DNA of 64,000 nt from Rapana venosa (taxonomy: Eukaryota; Mollusca; Gastropoda; Neogastropoda; Muricidae): positions 53,446,706-53,510,705 of the forward strand of contig CM054158.1 in NCBI GenBank assembly GCA_028751875.1. Direction: 5' to 3'. The position numbers and the translations under genes are program-made. Shown piece after piece: positions 42,480 to 55,154 of this stretch. The notes beneath the pieces were generated by a model. The model was not told the DNA's origin, made no database searches, and was given only the letters and a program-made list of their open reading frames with translations. How positions within the stretch are numbered: position 1 is the stretch's first letter; every line of letters begins with the position of its first letter.

Positions 42480-43988
42480 AATAAAATAAAATAAAGCCCA
42501 TAGCAACCACACTTACACAGTATACGGAAAAAATATCTACACAAAAATACCCACAAAAATCATCGAAGAAGAGAGAGAAAAAAAAAGTAGCAACAAGTAG
42601 AAAAGAAAGCAGAACAGAAAGCACAAAAAACAACCGAAAAAATAGCAAGGAACAAGAGCAAAACAAAAGCGGCAACAACAACAACAACAACAAGGGAAAA
42701 AGGACAACCAAATGGTCCCCCCCCTAAAAAAAATCAACAACAATCCCAAACCCAAACCAAAACAGAACCAAACAAAGCAAAACCTCCATAAAATAAAGGA
42801 GGAACAAACCACTACATAGTTTTTCATTTTGCTAACAAAAGAAACTCAAAATTCATTTGCTTTATAGGAGGCAACAGCAATAGTAAATACATGAAACAAA
42901 TATTGTATAAGCAATTGCATCCCCCACACACACACACAGAACACAACGCGCGCGCGCGCGCGCGCACGCACGCACTCTCACACCATGCATCATGCCAACA
43001 TCAAATCTTTATGAATATCATGTATAGTCAAAAGAAAGGACATCTCACTTTGAATTAGCTATGTAGAGCAAATCCTAATCAGTAATACTTTAGGTCACCA
43101 CCTGATCCCGGCACCATTCAATCCGGCACCAGAAATGGGATCCAAACTTATCCTATTCTTTAAGTATCCCTAAAGAGATTAGGGCTCGCCTACTAGGTGG
43201 GCTGGGATGACAAAAGGGGATGGGAAGAGGACAGAAGAAAAATAGAAATGAAATATAAAAGGGAACAGTAAATAGTAGTGAAAATTAGTACCTCAACTCA
43301 CTCAGCAATCACACTGAAAACACTATGAACGTGACCAACAACTTCATTCAATGTAATCTTCAGGCCAAGCAGTTGGGTTCATAATTTATTCTACTACTAC
43401 ACACTAACTTCTAAAACAATCACACACATCACAATTGTATTACAAATACAATTTAAAAACACAAACTATTCTGTTAATTATTTTGTCCATCCTCCTATGC
43501 AACCAACATGGAATCGTCTCAGATCAGGAAACAAAAGATCACAACTGAAAGATGAACAACGTTGGACGATGCTACCATTTAGATGTTAGCGATGTTCCTA
43601 AGGGGAACATCTTGAAGCAAAGAGCTCATCTCTCTACCTCTGGGAGGAAAATAAAAGCAGCAGTTTAAACCCAAGGGAAATAATTCACTGGTAAAAATTA
43701 CCCTTGTAGTAAATTGGAATTAATTTTCCTTGCTAGGCTTAGTAACAATCAAACACAAAGTACTCTTTGTGTGTGATGGTTACACTATGCATAATTGGTA
43801 CCTCAAAACAAATATAAAAAAAAACCATTCACTCAATCTCAAATACAGTTCAATTTACGCAGTAGAACTGAAATATCCAATCTGAATAAAGCATTCAACG
43901 GGATACTAATTGTAAAACACGACAATTAAATCTTATAGGCAACAATAAAAGAGAGAGTGAGAGAGGAGAGAGAGAAAAGAGAAGAGGG

Positions 43989-44019
<31 letters not shown>

Positions 44020-44773
44020 AAGAATGACAAATTCTTTTATTTCGAGGATAAAAGAATAAGCACTCATGTGCTTTTTTATATCCAGTCCCCGCCCGTAGGG
44101 ATACATCTTAAAATAACCCAATACTTTATACAGTCTCACAGTAGAAACTTTGGGATAAACCCTTTTCAAAGCAGCCCCCCCCCCCCCGAACAACTCCCCC
44201 CCCCCCCCACCCCCCCCCCCCATCCCCCCCCCCCCCCTCCCCCCACCCCCCCCCCCCCCCCGCCCCCCCCCCCCCCCCCCCCCTCCCCCCCCCCCCCCAC
44301 CCCCATCCCCCCCCCTCCCCCCCCCCCCCTCCCCCCCACCCGCGAAAGCAAAACAATAAAAGAAAACCCTAAAAACATCCCCCATTCCCCCAGCCCCCCC
44401 CCCCGCCCTTATACCCCCACCCCCAAAAAAACAAACAACCCAACCCCACAACAACCAAAACAAACAAACAAAAGAGAAAGAAAACCAAACCAACAAAAGA
44501 AGGAATAAAAGAGAAAAAGAAACAACAACAACAAAACAACAAAACCAAGAAGAATAAACAACCAAACATAATAAGTCACAAAGAAAAACATCTATCAACA
44601 TTATCAATAGTACATATACTTCTTACACATAACAATAAAGATATTGAAATAGGGCACTCGTTTAATACTTAAGGCAGAGGACAAGTCCAATAAGTATTGA
44701 CAATATAAAATATGAATCCTACATCAGGGATACACCATAACAATAAGCAAAACATAAAGGTGGATAGAGAGAT

Positions 44774-44822
<49 letters not shown>

Positions 44823-45951
44823 TCATCTGAGAGAGAGAGACAGAGACCGAGACAGAGTGTGTGTGGTGTGTGTATTTCAAAGATAAATCCAATTTATCAT
44901 TCCCAAAACAGTACAGGTTCACCACAACACTCATTTTTGATTATACACGTTTCAAATTATAGGTCATGATAATGAAATACACTCAATACTCCATATATTA
45001 ACACAATAAAAATAAGAACAAAACAAAAGAAACTAATCTAATACATAATACAGTCATTGAGGGAGATAAAAGTGATTGAGTGAGTGTGAGGTGTGTGTGT
45101 GTGTGAGTGTGTGGTGGTGTGTGTGTGTGTGTGTGTGGAGTGTGTGTGTATGTGTGTGTGAGTGAGGTGGTGAGTGAGTGTGTGTGGTTTGTGTGTGTGT
45201 GTGTTGTGAGTGTGTGTGTGTTTTTGTGTGTGAGTGTGCGTGTGTGTGTGTGTGGTGAGGATAATACAAAATATAAAATACTGAACAAGAGCACCCAAAA
45301 ACGATCAACAACAACCACAACACTTTTTAATTATCCTCATACAAATGGAATGTCATATAAAAAAAAAGTGCAATCCCCATAAACACACACAAAAAGAGGG
45401 GAAACCTCATAAAGTCATAAAAGAACATCTAAACATGTAAGTATAGAGACAAATTCTTTTTTTTTCCATGATAATGAATAAGTACTCCAGTGCTTTTTAC
45501 ATCCAGTCCCCGCCTGTAGGGTCACATGTTGAATACTGAACCTCAGTACTCATACTTTCAAACAGTATAAGCAAAAGGGAAAAACTTTAAAAAAAGAAAA
45601 AGAGAGAAAAAGGAAACAAACAAAACCCCAGACAAAAAGAAACAAAATAAACCCCAGAACCCCCCCCCCCCCAAAAAAATAAACCCACAAAAAACAACAA
45701 AAAAAACAATCCCCAACCCAACAAACAAACAGAAGACACGAAACAAACAAACAACAAACAAAAGAGGAAAAAAACCACCCCCCCCAAAAAAAAAAACAAC
45801 CAACACCGTCCACCCCCCCCCCCCCTTCCCCCACACACACACACATACACCAAAACAAAAGAATCCAAAACAAAACAGACAAAAATTCCAAATCAATCAC
45901 CAAACCACAAAACACAACAACTACAGCAATAAACATAAGCAATAACAGTAG

Positions 45952-46031
<80 letters not shown>

Positions 46032-46470
46032 ATAGTAAGCCAAACATAAGATCACAAAAATTGAACACCTTCATATGCAGAATATGCACATAGTTGTTAC
46101 TCGTCATAATAAGATATTGAAATAGGATATTTACTGGAGCTCAGTACAGTCCAACAAGCCCAAAACAATATTGAAAATAGAACGTATGAAAATGCCCAAT
46201 ATTAAGAAGACATAACAACTAAAGAAGGAGAGAGAGAGAAGAGAGAGGAGAGAGAGAGAGAGCGAGAGAGAGAGAGAAGAGAGGAGAGAGAGAAGAGAAG
46301 AGAGAGAATATAAGATTAAAATTGCACATCGCTAGGCCACAATACAGAAAGAGAGAGAGATAGAGAGAGAGAAGAGAGAAGAGGAGAGAGAGAGTGTTTT
46401 GAGTGTGTGTGTGTGTTGTGTGTTGTGTGTGTTGTGAGTGTGTGTGTGTTGTAGTGTGTGTGTGTGTGTG
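42480..46470. repeat. Low-complexity, G-poor region with tail fragments
   Basis: The + strand is rich in A and C and poor in G. It has A and C homopolymers, (AAC)n, (CA)n and a CG run (42950-42967), GA tracts (43945-44020, 44765-44855, 45955-46030, 46225-46400) and GT tracts (45085-45255, 46395-46490). Two further copies of the family B-like 3' tail lie at 44030-44100 and 45447-45515, each right after a GA tract or similar. 43000-43930 holds nothing recognised. The C block at 44175-44345 is probably partly artefactual. Confidence 0.7.
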
Positions 46471-46504
46471 TGTGTGTGTCTTGCGTGTGTTTCAGAAGAT
46501 GGTA

Positions 46505-49500
46505 CTAAATATCTATCTGTCCCGTAGATCTGACGACCCGTGGGGCACCCTCAAAGACCTCCGCATAACCATTCCCTCCCAATCCTGGGTCTCTGTTCAT
46601 CCTTTCCTCAGACCACAGGTTTTGTTTGAGTTCTAGGCCTGTCCATTCACTGATGATTATCCTCCCACCAGCTCTTCCTTGGTCTGCTTTCTTCTATCTT
46701 TCATCCTTGGACATGCCTTGCAAAACTTGGGGGGGGGTCTTTGTAATTCCTTGGGATCTTGTGACATGGATGCCCATACCACTTAAGTTTTACGCTTTTT
46801 CACGATCGTTAGAAGGTTTCTCATAGGTCCAATGGTTTGCTGGATTCTGTTATGGCACGCTTTCGTTGGCTTATTGGTCCTTTGTAGGAGATGGCCAAGG
46901 AGTCTCCGAAAAGCAACTCATCCTCCACTGCTTTACTCTTCACTCCAAATCTGCAGTCAGGGTCCATGATTCAACAGCAACAACAGAAATATGGATATAA
47001 CAAGGAGCGCATAGTCCTGATCTAGGAGATAAAGGAGAATATTCTTGTCTCTCCAGATGGGTTTAGTTTTGGACAAAGCGTTATTGTCTGTGCCGTTCCT
47101 GCATACTACTTCTCTCTCTGGCTGGATCCCTGGTCGGATACAATGGCTCCCAGGTACTTGAAGCATTGAAAACTGTTTCCACTTCCTGGTCATTAACCCT
47201 GATATCAGTGCTAATGCCGTTGGTGTTATTAGTCATCAGTTTGTCTTCTCATGCACTGATTTCCATGCCGTAAGTTGGAGGCCTTATCCAAGTTTCTGTT
47301 AGGCTGGGCAAAGCTCTTTCTGATCCTGCTATTCCCGTCAATGTCATATCTCGAAGCGGAGGTTTGTGATCGTTCTGCCCACCATGCTGACTGATCATCA
47401 ATGATGTTCCAGTGCATCAGCCATGATACTCTCAAGAAGATTTGAAAAGATGGGTGAAAGAGTAGACTAGCCCTGCCTTACCCCATCAGTTGTTCGACAC
47501 CAATCCTCCAATGTTGTTGTTTGTAGTACACTGCAACTGGTGGCCTCGCTGTAAAGCTGTTTGATTTGACTCTGATCATGTTGCATTGAGGCTGATACAA
47601 ATTCATGGTTTGCCCACACAGCTGCATGCCACACCCTGTCCAAATGCCATCTAAAAATCGATACATACGTGGTAAAAGTGTCTTGTTGATGTGAAGGTAC
47701 CCACACATAGTATTTCAGCGTGTGAATATCTGTTCTGTTGTGTGCGCCCCTGCCTCTGAAACCGCTTGTTCCTCAGGCAATGATGTCTCTGCTTGTGGCT
47801 TCAGTCTATTCAATATTAACTGCATGCATGACCTAAGCTTGGGTGACATAAAGATGCTGAATAGTGCTGTAATTAATGGCATTGTTGTAGATTTCCTTTC
47901 TTGGGGAGGGTGATGATGATGACTTGCGTCCTGGTTTGTCCATTTTCCCTGTCCTGCCAGATCTTGTTTTGCAGATTCTTAGTAGGGGCCCTGATCATTG
48001 GCTTTCCCCTCCCTCTTGAAAGAAGAAAGAGTGAAGAAAAAGGAGAGGAAAGAGAGGAAAGAGAAAGAAGAAAGAATAGAACAAGAAGAAATGAAAAACA
48101 GAAAAAGAAGGAGGGAAAAGAAAAAGGAATTGGATAAAAAAAAGCTGGAAAGAAAAAAAAGGTGGAGATTGGAAAGGAAAAGAGAAAGTAAGAAAAGAGA
48201 GGGCCGATTATAGAAAACGAGACGAAAAGAAAAAAAACCCAACTTTAACGCTGGAATGTTGACATCCCTGCTGACAACCCCTTTTACAGCGATCTGACTG
48301 CTGTTATCCCACTTCTTCACGGAGGATAGGGTTACTGTCCTGAGTCCTTTGCTTTCGGGTACATATAAGGACTTCAGGATCTCTGCGTTCTATAGTTTAT
48401 ACAGGTTCGGAGCAGTATTCTTGTCCATCTGTTTCATAATAACCTGGTCGTCAGTGAGACACTGTCCCATTTTTGTACTTGGATTGTTAAACCTTTTCTC
48501 TTGTTTCGCGTGCTAGTCAGGTCCCTTTCACCAGCTGATATCTTTCTTGCTAATTGTTTTTCTTGATGTTCTCTTCAATGTCTTTTGGCACTGTTACACC
48601 CGATCCAATTCTCTTTTGGCCTCCGTCATGGACTTCCTGATTCTTTTGTTGACTGCCCTATATTGTCAGCTCTTCTATTGTTTCATTTTTTCCTTTTTCT
48701 TCACTCTCTATAAAAAAACGCTTGCGCACAGTGTATGCATGTTAGGGTGTGACCCAAGTTTTTTGACTGGTCGGCGTATGCAATAAGCTCGTTTGCTGTA
48801 TCAGTCACCGCGTATTGAAACTATTCGCAGTGTTAATCTATGTCTGAGTCTATCACAGGTGAGTGCTGCAAACTTTTCCACCTATCCTTGCCTTGAAAAA
48901 ATTTCTAATACGCTCTGGTCCTCAGCTTCTCGAGGTCAAATTTGATCCCGATGTTGTTCCGCTTGTGGATTTTCTTTATACAGTAGTCGGAAAGTCATCT
49001 CAACAGATCATGAATCACTCCCTATGTCTGCTCCTGACACACTTCGTGTCGTGCCGAAGTAACGCTAGACTGAAACCCGTCTTTTCACACATGATGTAAA
49101 CTATTTTGGTTTTGGAGTTCTCCTTTTGGGGTTTTTTTTTTTTTTTTTTTTTTTTGTGGGTGGGGTTTTTTTTTTTTTTTTTTTTTTTTCAAAATTTTTT
49201 TTTTTTTTTTTTTTTTTTATATTTATGCCATTTCCATTTTCTGGATTTCTTGGGTGGCCAAGTGTATTCACTAGCTGTAGGTGGTTGTTACTGGCAAAAC
49301 TCCAGAGGCCTCAAGCCCTTTCATTTGTTTGGTTATTACAATGTGGCCCCACAAACGCCCTCCCAGTCCTTTCCAGTGGCATCTTCTCCTACCTTGGCCT
49401 TCCAGTCACCTGCACACCGAGGATGTTACTTTCTTGGGCGTTTTGATTCAAACCTCTTGAAGCAGGTCCATAAAATTCTTCTACGCTTCATCTGGTGGTG

Positions 49501-50035
49501 CAAGTCTGATGTAGGGCGATGCCTGTACTATAGTTATGTTAAAGGGGGTAGCTCCTCAGGCGGATGGTAATCATCTGCTGGACACAGGCTGACTGCTCAT
49601 GACGGTGTTACGGTGTCTTTGTGAACGAGAAACCCCACGCCGTGTTCATGTTTATCCTGTTTTCCACTGTAGTATAAATTTGTGGCTTCTCTGGGTCGTT
49701 GTTTCACCCATGTTTTATTTTCACCTGACTTCGCAGAGGCCCAAGGATGTGCCATTGATATCTGGACACTCATGGTGTCAGTTCTTCAACTTTGCCTGCA
49801 GCTCTTATGTCCGAACATGTCCCATGTCCCAATGATGGTGGTTGTTTTCTGGCACGAATTTTTGCTGCGTTTTACATCATAGCCATACTTTTCGACATCT
49901 GTCCCTGATGAGCAACAGAAGGCGCGGTCCTTGGTAACCCGGGCGACGACCTTCCTTCCTACTTCCTTTTTCCTCATCCTCATTTGTTCCCTGTCATTGT
50001 TTCTCAACCCACTTTTATCTTTTGATTTCATTGTG
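46505..50035 (-). mobile_element. RTE-like LINE, near full length but decayed
   Basis: The minus strand from 50035 begins ARVTKDRAFCCSSGTD, then TTTIIGTWDMFGHKSC (endonuclease start), YYSGKQDKHEHGVGFLVHK (endonuclease, about 49600-49650), an SDH-type region near 49010-49050, a connector near 48700, then RT pieces: HLDRVWHAA (47640), SEATSCSVLQTTT, WCRTTDGVRQG (47480), SSRMKSK-type TNGISTDIRV (47200), KTKPIWRDKNILL (47050) and the ESWTLTADLE tail near 46960. There are multiple frameshifts and stops, and the YADD box region is not readable. This is the best reference in the window for the tail fragments at 490-950, 21250-21905 and 27625-27835. A T-homopolymer block (49130-49225) interrupts it. 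Confidence 0.82.
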
Positions 50036-50044
50036 TGTGTGTGT

Positions 50045-50480
50045 GTGAGGTCAAGTCAAATCAAGTCAAGTCAATTCAAAATGATCTTTACTGAGGGTAA
50101 AAGATTAAGCTCACATAGCCTTTTTTCATCCTTCCCATACACAAAAATTCAAGAACATGAACATATAAAAAAGCCTCAAAAGAAAAAGTTAATGGCCATT
50201 TTGACAAAACCAAAATTAAATGAGGGTTGTATTTAAAACAATAATGCAGGCCTTACCATACCAGATAAAACAAAATCCAAGACAGTAAAACATAAGCACA
50301 AGTCATACATACAGTAATCAAATTACAAAAAAATAAAATAAAAACAACAATTTACAAAAACAGCCCATGTAGGGTCATCCTTGAGTATAACAAAGTGAAC
50401 TTACAATTTGTCCATCAGACGTTCTTCCAAGTTTTCCTAAACGTTTGTATTCGAAGGAGCTGATATTACAGAGATAGGAG
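50045..50480. repeat. Unassigned dispersed-repeat-like AT-rich block
   Basis: Starts with CAAGTCAAATCAAGTCAAGTC followed by a segment near 50085-50130 (TTTACTGAGGG, CCTTTTTTCATC) that resembles 61755-61830 (AAAGTCAAAG, TTTTCAGATGG, GCTTTTTTCATC), and by a 50415-50470 segment similar to 30885-30940. Probably an old repeat family; type unknown. Confidence 0.4.
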
Positions 50481-51770
50481 AATATGTATTCCCAGACTGG
50501 AATTATGGAGTCCCGCAGGATCAGTTTCTGGCCCTGTTCTTTTCACACTCTACCACCGCTCCACGTTCACATATAAAATTAAACCGAGTATCAGAACAAC
50601 CACCACTTTTATGCAACTGAACTCTTCAATTCTAAGCAGTGACTATCCTGAAAATCTGCGCTTTCCCAACTTGATGAATATGGCCTATACCTGCTTTCAA
50701 TATATCCAAAACTGGATGAAAGAATAACAAGTTACAACTAAACGCTGAAAAAAACGGAAGCCATGCTTGTAGGGACCACAAACAAACTCTCTTCCATTTA
50801 CCAACCTCTTCAATAGAATTCGGACAATGCAACAGTCCCTCTATCCGCCCAATGCTGTAAAGTATCTAGGGTCATTTATTGACAACACACTCTCCTTTAA
50901 AAAAATGCAAAATCAAACACCCAGACCTGCCAGTCCTGCTTCTATCAATTACGCCGTATAGTGAATTCGTAAAGTACCTGTCCCCAACAGACGCACAATC
51001 AAAACACGTGGCATCTCTCATTCTTTCCAACGTCTGACTATTGCAATTCTCTTTTGCTGGTCCTGCACAGCATCATCTATCCACTCCCTTCAACGTATTC
51101 AAAAACTCTGCAGCTCGATATCCTCAGAAAAGAAAAAATCTTAGCACATTACCTTCCTCTCCTTGCGATCTCTCCACTGGCTGCCTGTTATTTCCACAAA
51201 GAATAAACCTATAAGAACATTACTCTCTGTTACAAATTTCTCCACAAAACCAGCCCCCTCCTACCTCAGTGAATGTCTCCACCTGTACACCCCTTCTCGT
51301 TCCCCTTCGCATCTGCTGCTGATTCCTTGTGCTTACAAACACCTTTATATCAATCAGTCCCACTGTCGGCCGTCGCTCTTTCTCCTGTTTCTGCTCCAAC
51401 GATTTGAATGGCCTCAACTCTCACACTCGCCAAGTGGCCTTGTGAGTCTTTTTAAAAATCTGGCCTCAAGACATATTTGTTTCAAAGCTAAGAAACCTCT
51501 CATGTGTTTCATTTCATAGCCTATCCTGCTTTTCAACAGGCCCAAACATTTCATCACTCTGCCAAAGTGTGTGTGTGTGTGTGTGTGTTGGCATTTGACT
51601 TGCTAGAACTTATTACTTGCTATGGATTTGCATGAGTGTGTAAGAAATGAGTTGATTTGCAAGCGCTTTGATTTGTCTGTGGCAAGATACAGCGCTATAT
51701 AAATTCCCATTTCTTCTTCTTCTTCTTCTTTTTCATTCTTTCTTCTTCTATTATTATTATTATTATTATT
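50480..51770 (+). mobile_element. L2-like LINE, 3' third, decayed
   Basis: Starts within the RT (TGGAGTCCCGCAGGATCAGT for GVPQGSV), continues through KTGWMK-like and RIQKLCSSI-type pieces matching 37500-38300 of the larger copy, then a (GT)n at 51568-51590, GCAAGCGCTTTGATTTGTC, CAGCGCTATATAAATTCC and TTC/ATT repeats. Many frameshifts. Confidence 0.85.
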
Positions 51771-51854
51771 ATACACACGTTCTTTCCTTAATAAGCAAGG
51801 CTTTGACTTGTAGAGAATGTTACGGGCCTGCAAAGACAATCTATGAATAGTAAA

Positions 51855-52165
51855 GGTAAGGTAAAGGAGTCCCAAAACCTGTAAGGTCGTAGGTGAGCGA
51901 GGCGTCAGAGGCCCTCAAACATCTCTAGTGTCCAGCATATTGAGGGCGGCGCCCCATCTCCTCTCCCTCCTGCTTTACCTTCCCAGACCCTAAAGAGGCA
52001 GGGTACCCTTTATTTACAGCTGGGTGAACTGGGGGAAACTGTACTGAAGCCAAGGCGCGCAATCGGGGGTTGTTTCACACCATCCAACAGGTAAACCACG
52101 CTCGAAGCTGCATAACTTGCTGGGGGAAAGCGAGTGCTCCGACCACTGACTATCCCGCCCACTAC
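51855..52165 (-). mobile_element. SINE family C
   Basis: Minus-strand copy: GATAGTCAGTGGTCGGAGCAC at about 52150 (box A-like), the CATATTGAGGGCGGCGCC body and the GTAAGGTCGTAGG tail side. The 5S-like part is degraded (the GGATGGG region reads poorly near 52070-52090). Confidence 0.78.
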
Positions 52166-52169
52166 GAAT

Positions 52170-53115
52170 AGGCCTGTTTTTATTGACAGCAAAATTTGTC
52201 ACAATTTTCTTAGGGGCTTTTCCGCTTGATAAATTGCCCATGCATAGACACTTGTTGAAATGCAGACTGTATTTGAGTGGAAGAATGTCTCATTCTTAGT
52301 AGCTGGTCTTGGTCAATCTTATTAGTTTGACAGCTCGGTTATACAGGCGGCATATATCTTTACAAAGTTTGTTTCACTAGCAGACCCCCATACAGGTAGT
52401 AGGGATAACTAAAAAGATTAACATGTAAATCAAAAAGTTATCGTGACTGTAGATTTAGACAATTCTTGATTTTTCTAAGTTGATATAATCTTACTGAGAT
52501 TCGTTTTTTCCTAAAATGGCTATGTGTTCTCTACCAAGGTAGATCATAGTCAATTACGCACTAGTACTTTATGTGAAACTTTCATTTATTGTCCTTGGAT
52601 AAATATTGGCGTGGAATGGCGAAGAGAGGGAGAGAGATAGAGAGAGAGAAGAGAGAGAGTGTGTGTGTGGTGTGTGTTGTGTGTGTGAGTGTGTGTGTGT
52701 GTGGCGCGTGGGGTGAATGAGTTTGTGATTCTGTTTCTGTAAACCCGAATTCTAGATTTTAAGACCAAAATTCTTCCTTCCAATTGTTTTTAATATCATG
52801 TTTTTTTTTCAAAACAACAATTTTCCAGGGGTACTCTGAACTTTTTGCTTTTTTCTTATTTTTACAGTTCAAAGCAAAGTCCTGTTCTGCGGACATTGTG
52901 TGAAACTTTTCCCGTCAGTCGTCATCAGCAAATCCCTCAACCTCACCTTCTCAACCCTGCTCATAATCACTATCTGTATCAGTTTTTCCTGGGGTTTTTA
53001 TATTATTGATGTTGGTGTTGTCTTAATCTTTTTCTTCCATAGAACACACACACACCACACACACACACACAAGCACACACGCACACACACGCACACACAA
53101 ACACAACACAAACAC

Positions 53116-53159
<44 letters not shown>

Positions 53160-53160
53160 A
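52170..53160. repeat. AT-rich stretch with GA/GT and (CA)n repeats
   Basis: Holds (GA)n and (GT)n at about 52620-52700 and (CA)n at about 53045-53155. The remainder is AT-rich with nothing recognised. Confidence 0.7.
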
Positions 53161-53167
53161 GCAAAGT

Positions 53168-53659
53168 TTATAGATGGAAAGACAGACAGACATAACCAGT
53201 CTTTGCTACCATTCTATGACCGGAAGCAGACGCCAAAACCGGAAAAACGATAGGGAAATAAGGCTGGGGAAGTTTTTCTTTGTCGATCCCAACGTCGACC
53301 AATCTTGATAAACTTGACATGAAGTGTTCTGAACAATGAGAACAATTAAGGAAGTACGTGATGCACTTATAATGAACCACAATTTCATTACGGTGATTCG
53401 GCACAAACATGATGTCCTTGAACAAGCAGGAGAAGCTGGTAGAAATGAATGGGCGGTCTCCGTCATTCTCTGCATGTCCAAAGTTCGTGCTTTTGTTGCC
53501 CAGAGATAGGTTATCTCGAACAAGAGGCCTTTCTGAAAAAAAATCTGAATAGTCTACATTAAAGAGAATGACATGACGGCCATTGTGGGCGTGAGGTATT
53601 TTACACATCTGGCACACACCTACAGTGTTGAATTGTTCTGGCTGTTTTTCAGCTGTCAT
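53168..53659 (-). CDS. Unassigned 163-residue ORF, possible exon of another gene
   Basis: Complex, non-repetitive frame with seven cysteines, unlike the repeat shadows around it. It has a CQMC pair near residue 16 and a NCSHCSEHF segment near residue 110. The latter recalls, weakly, the CxxC region of Erv/ALR sulfhydryl oxidases, but the Gly-Trp and His landmarks of that domain are not seen, so no function is assigned. Upstream on its strand, CTTACTGGACTCCAG just before the Met could be a splice acceptor, and no clear donor was found at the other end before the (CA)n tract. A decayed transposon frame is the main alternative. Confidence 0.3.
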   Translation of the reverse strand: MTAEKQPEQFNTVGVCQMCKIPHAHNGRHVILFNVDYSDFFSERPLVRDNLSLGNKSTNFGHAENDGDRPFISTSFSCLFKDIMFVPNHRNEIVVHYKCITYFLNCSHCSEHFMSSLSRLVDVGIDKEKLPQPYFPIVFPVLASASGHRMVAKTGYVCLSFHL

Positions 53660-53949
53660 TGCTGGAGTCCAGTAAGCAGACGGTTGTCACAAACATACCA
53701 CAGCTTGCGCAGTTGTAGGTCTTTCCCTGAAGCCTGACCTTTGCCCCGACTAAGGGCAACAGTATTGCAACAGTAAGAACCAAGCTTTATAAACTACTTT
53801 TAATTTAAAACAACATTTTAGTGTTCATAATATCCTTATTCATATGCACACGTAAGCACAGTCAGTATTTCAACATCAGACAAAGGCAGCAAAGCCATGT
53901 ACACGCCTTCTACAGTACACTGAACTAACTGTCATGGTGGTTGGGGGAG

Positions 53950-54130
53950 GGGGGTGGTGGGAGGGGATGGTGGGGTAGTGGTCAAGCGTCCATACTCTGA
54001 TGTGACGGTCACTGAGGGCCGGGGTTCCAGTCTCCGTTGAAGTGTCTGTTGCAGGGAACCCCGCCAAGGCCTTAACATGGCTACTACCTCTACTGCCCTG
54101 ACTGTCCTTCGGGTGAGACTTGTAATCTGA
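53950..54130 (+). mobile_element. Possible tRNA-like SINE head
   Basis: TAGTGGTCAAGCGTCCATAC (box A-like) and CGGGGTTCCAGTCTCC (box B-like) are about 35 bp apart, followed by TTGCAGGGAACCCCGCCAAGG. Single copy in the window, so SINE status is tentative. Confidence 0.35.
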
Positions 54131-54221
54131 AAAAAAAGAAATGTAAAAGAGAGACTAATATTATAACTGAGACTGTCCTCCTCAGTCAGGACCAACACTC
54201 GGTAAAACAGCCCGCAGTCTG

Positions 54222-54352
54222 CTTTAAAGAGACCAGCATCTTGGGGAGTCAACATCATCATCATTATGCCCGTGGATGTGGATCTGCTTTAAAGAGAACA
54301 GCATCTTGGGGAGTCAACATCATCATCATCGTTATGCCCGTGGATGTGGCGA
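54222..54352 (+). repeat. Tandem duplication of about 66 bp
   Basis: CTGCTTTAAAGAGACCAGCA, then GGGGAGTCAACATCATCATC and TATGCCCGTGGATGTGG occur twice in direct orientation with a CAT indel. Confidence 0.92.
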
Positions 54353-54564
54353 GGTCGTCAACCACAGTCGTGCAGGCCCGCTTGTCGCTTGTCGGTGTGC
54401 AGGTCTACACTCTCTCCGTGATTGCCAGGCCGGCCGCACGAGTGTCGAGACAGTCGCCATGCTCCCAGTGACCTCGTGGATCTGAACTGAGGAACGCCTA
54501 ACAGCAACACCATGAACTGAATGCTCGCGCTTCGCTGGCTGGTTTGTTTGTTTGTTTGTTCTCT

Positions 54565-54955
54565 CTATCACTTTCAGTCACGGCAGATGTCTCTGCGGGA
54601 AATTTGGGCTGCTCTCCCTTGGAAGAGCGCGTCCCCACAAGAGCAGCGCCACCCGTTTTTTCTTTTCCTGCCTGCTACTGTGTTAGTTTGTTTCCCTATC
54701 AGAGCGGCTTTTTGTACATAATTTTGCCAGGGAAAACTCTGTTGCCGTGGGTTCTTTTACGTGTGCTAAATAATTATGTGTAACACTCGGGACCTCGGTT
54801 TATCGTCTCATCTGAAAAACTAGCACCCAGACCACCACTCATGGCCTAATGGATAGGGGAAAAGTACTTTGCCCAAACGGGGATTGAACCATCGCACACT
54901 TCAGACACAGAAGTTTCTAGGCAGGTGCGTTACCTCTAGACCACGACCCCCTCAT
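54565..54955 (-). mobile_element. tRNA-derived SINE, family A, near full length
   Basis: Minus-strand copy like 1437-1832: head GTGGTCTAGAGGTAACGC at about 54945, box B-like GGTTCAATCCCC at about 54885, core with GATGAGACGATAAACCGAGG, and 3' end near 54570. Confidence 0.85.
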
Positions 54956-55084
54956 TTACATAATTATAATGATAGCCTTCCAGGAAAGAAAAGAAAACTA
55001 CATATTAGTCACAACAACAGTGCATTCCTTTGTCACTTTTGTGATCAAAATGAAGAGAATCACACACATACCACAATCCGTTGC

Positions 55085-55116
55085 ACCCCCCCCCCTCTCT
55101 CTCTCTCTTTTCCCCT

Positions 55117-55154
<38 letters not shown>

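Noticed and set aside
43957..44607. Pro-rich + ORF and Gly-rich minus ORF
   Set aside because: C homopolymer block, probably partly artefactual.
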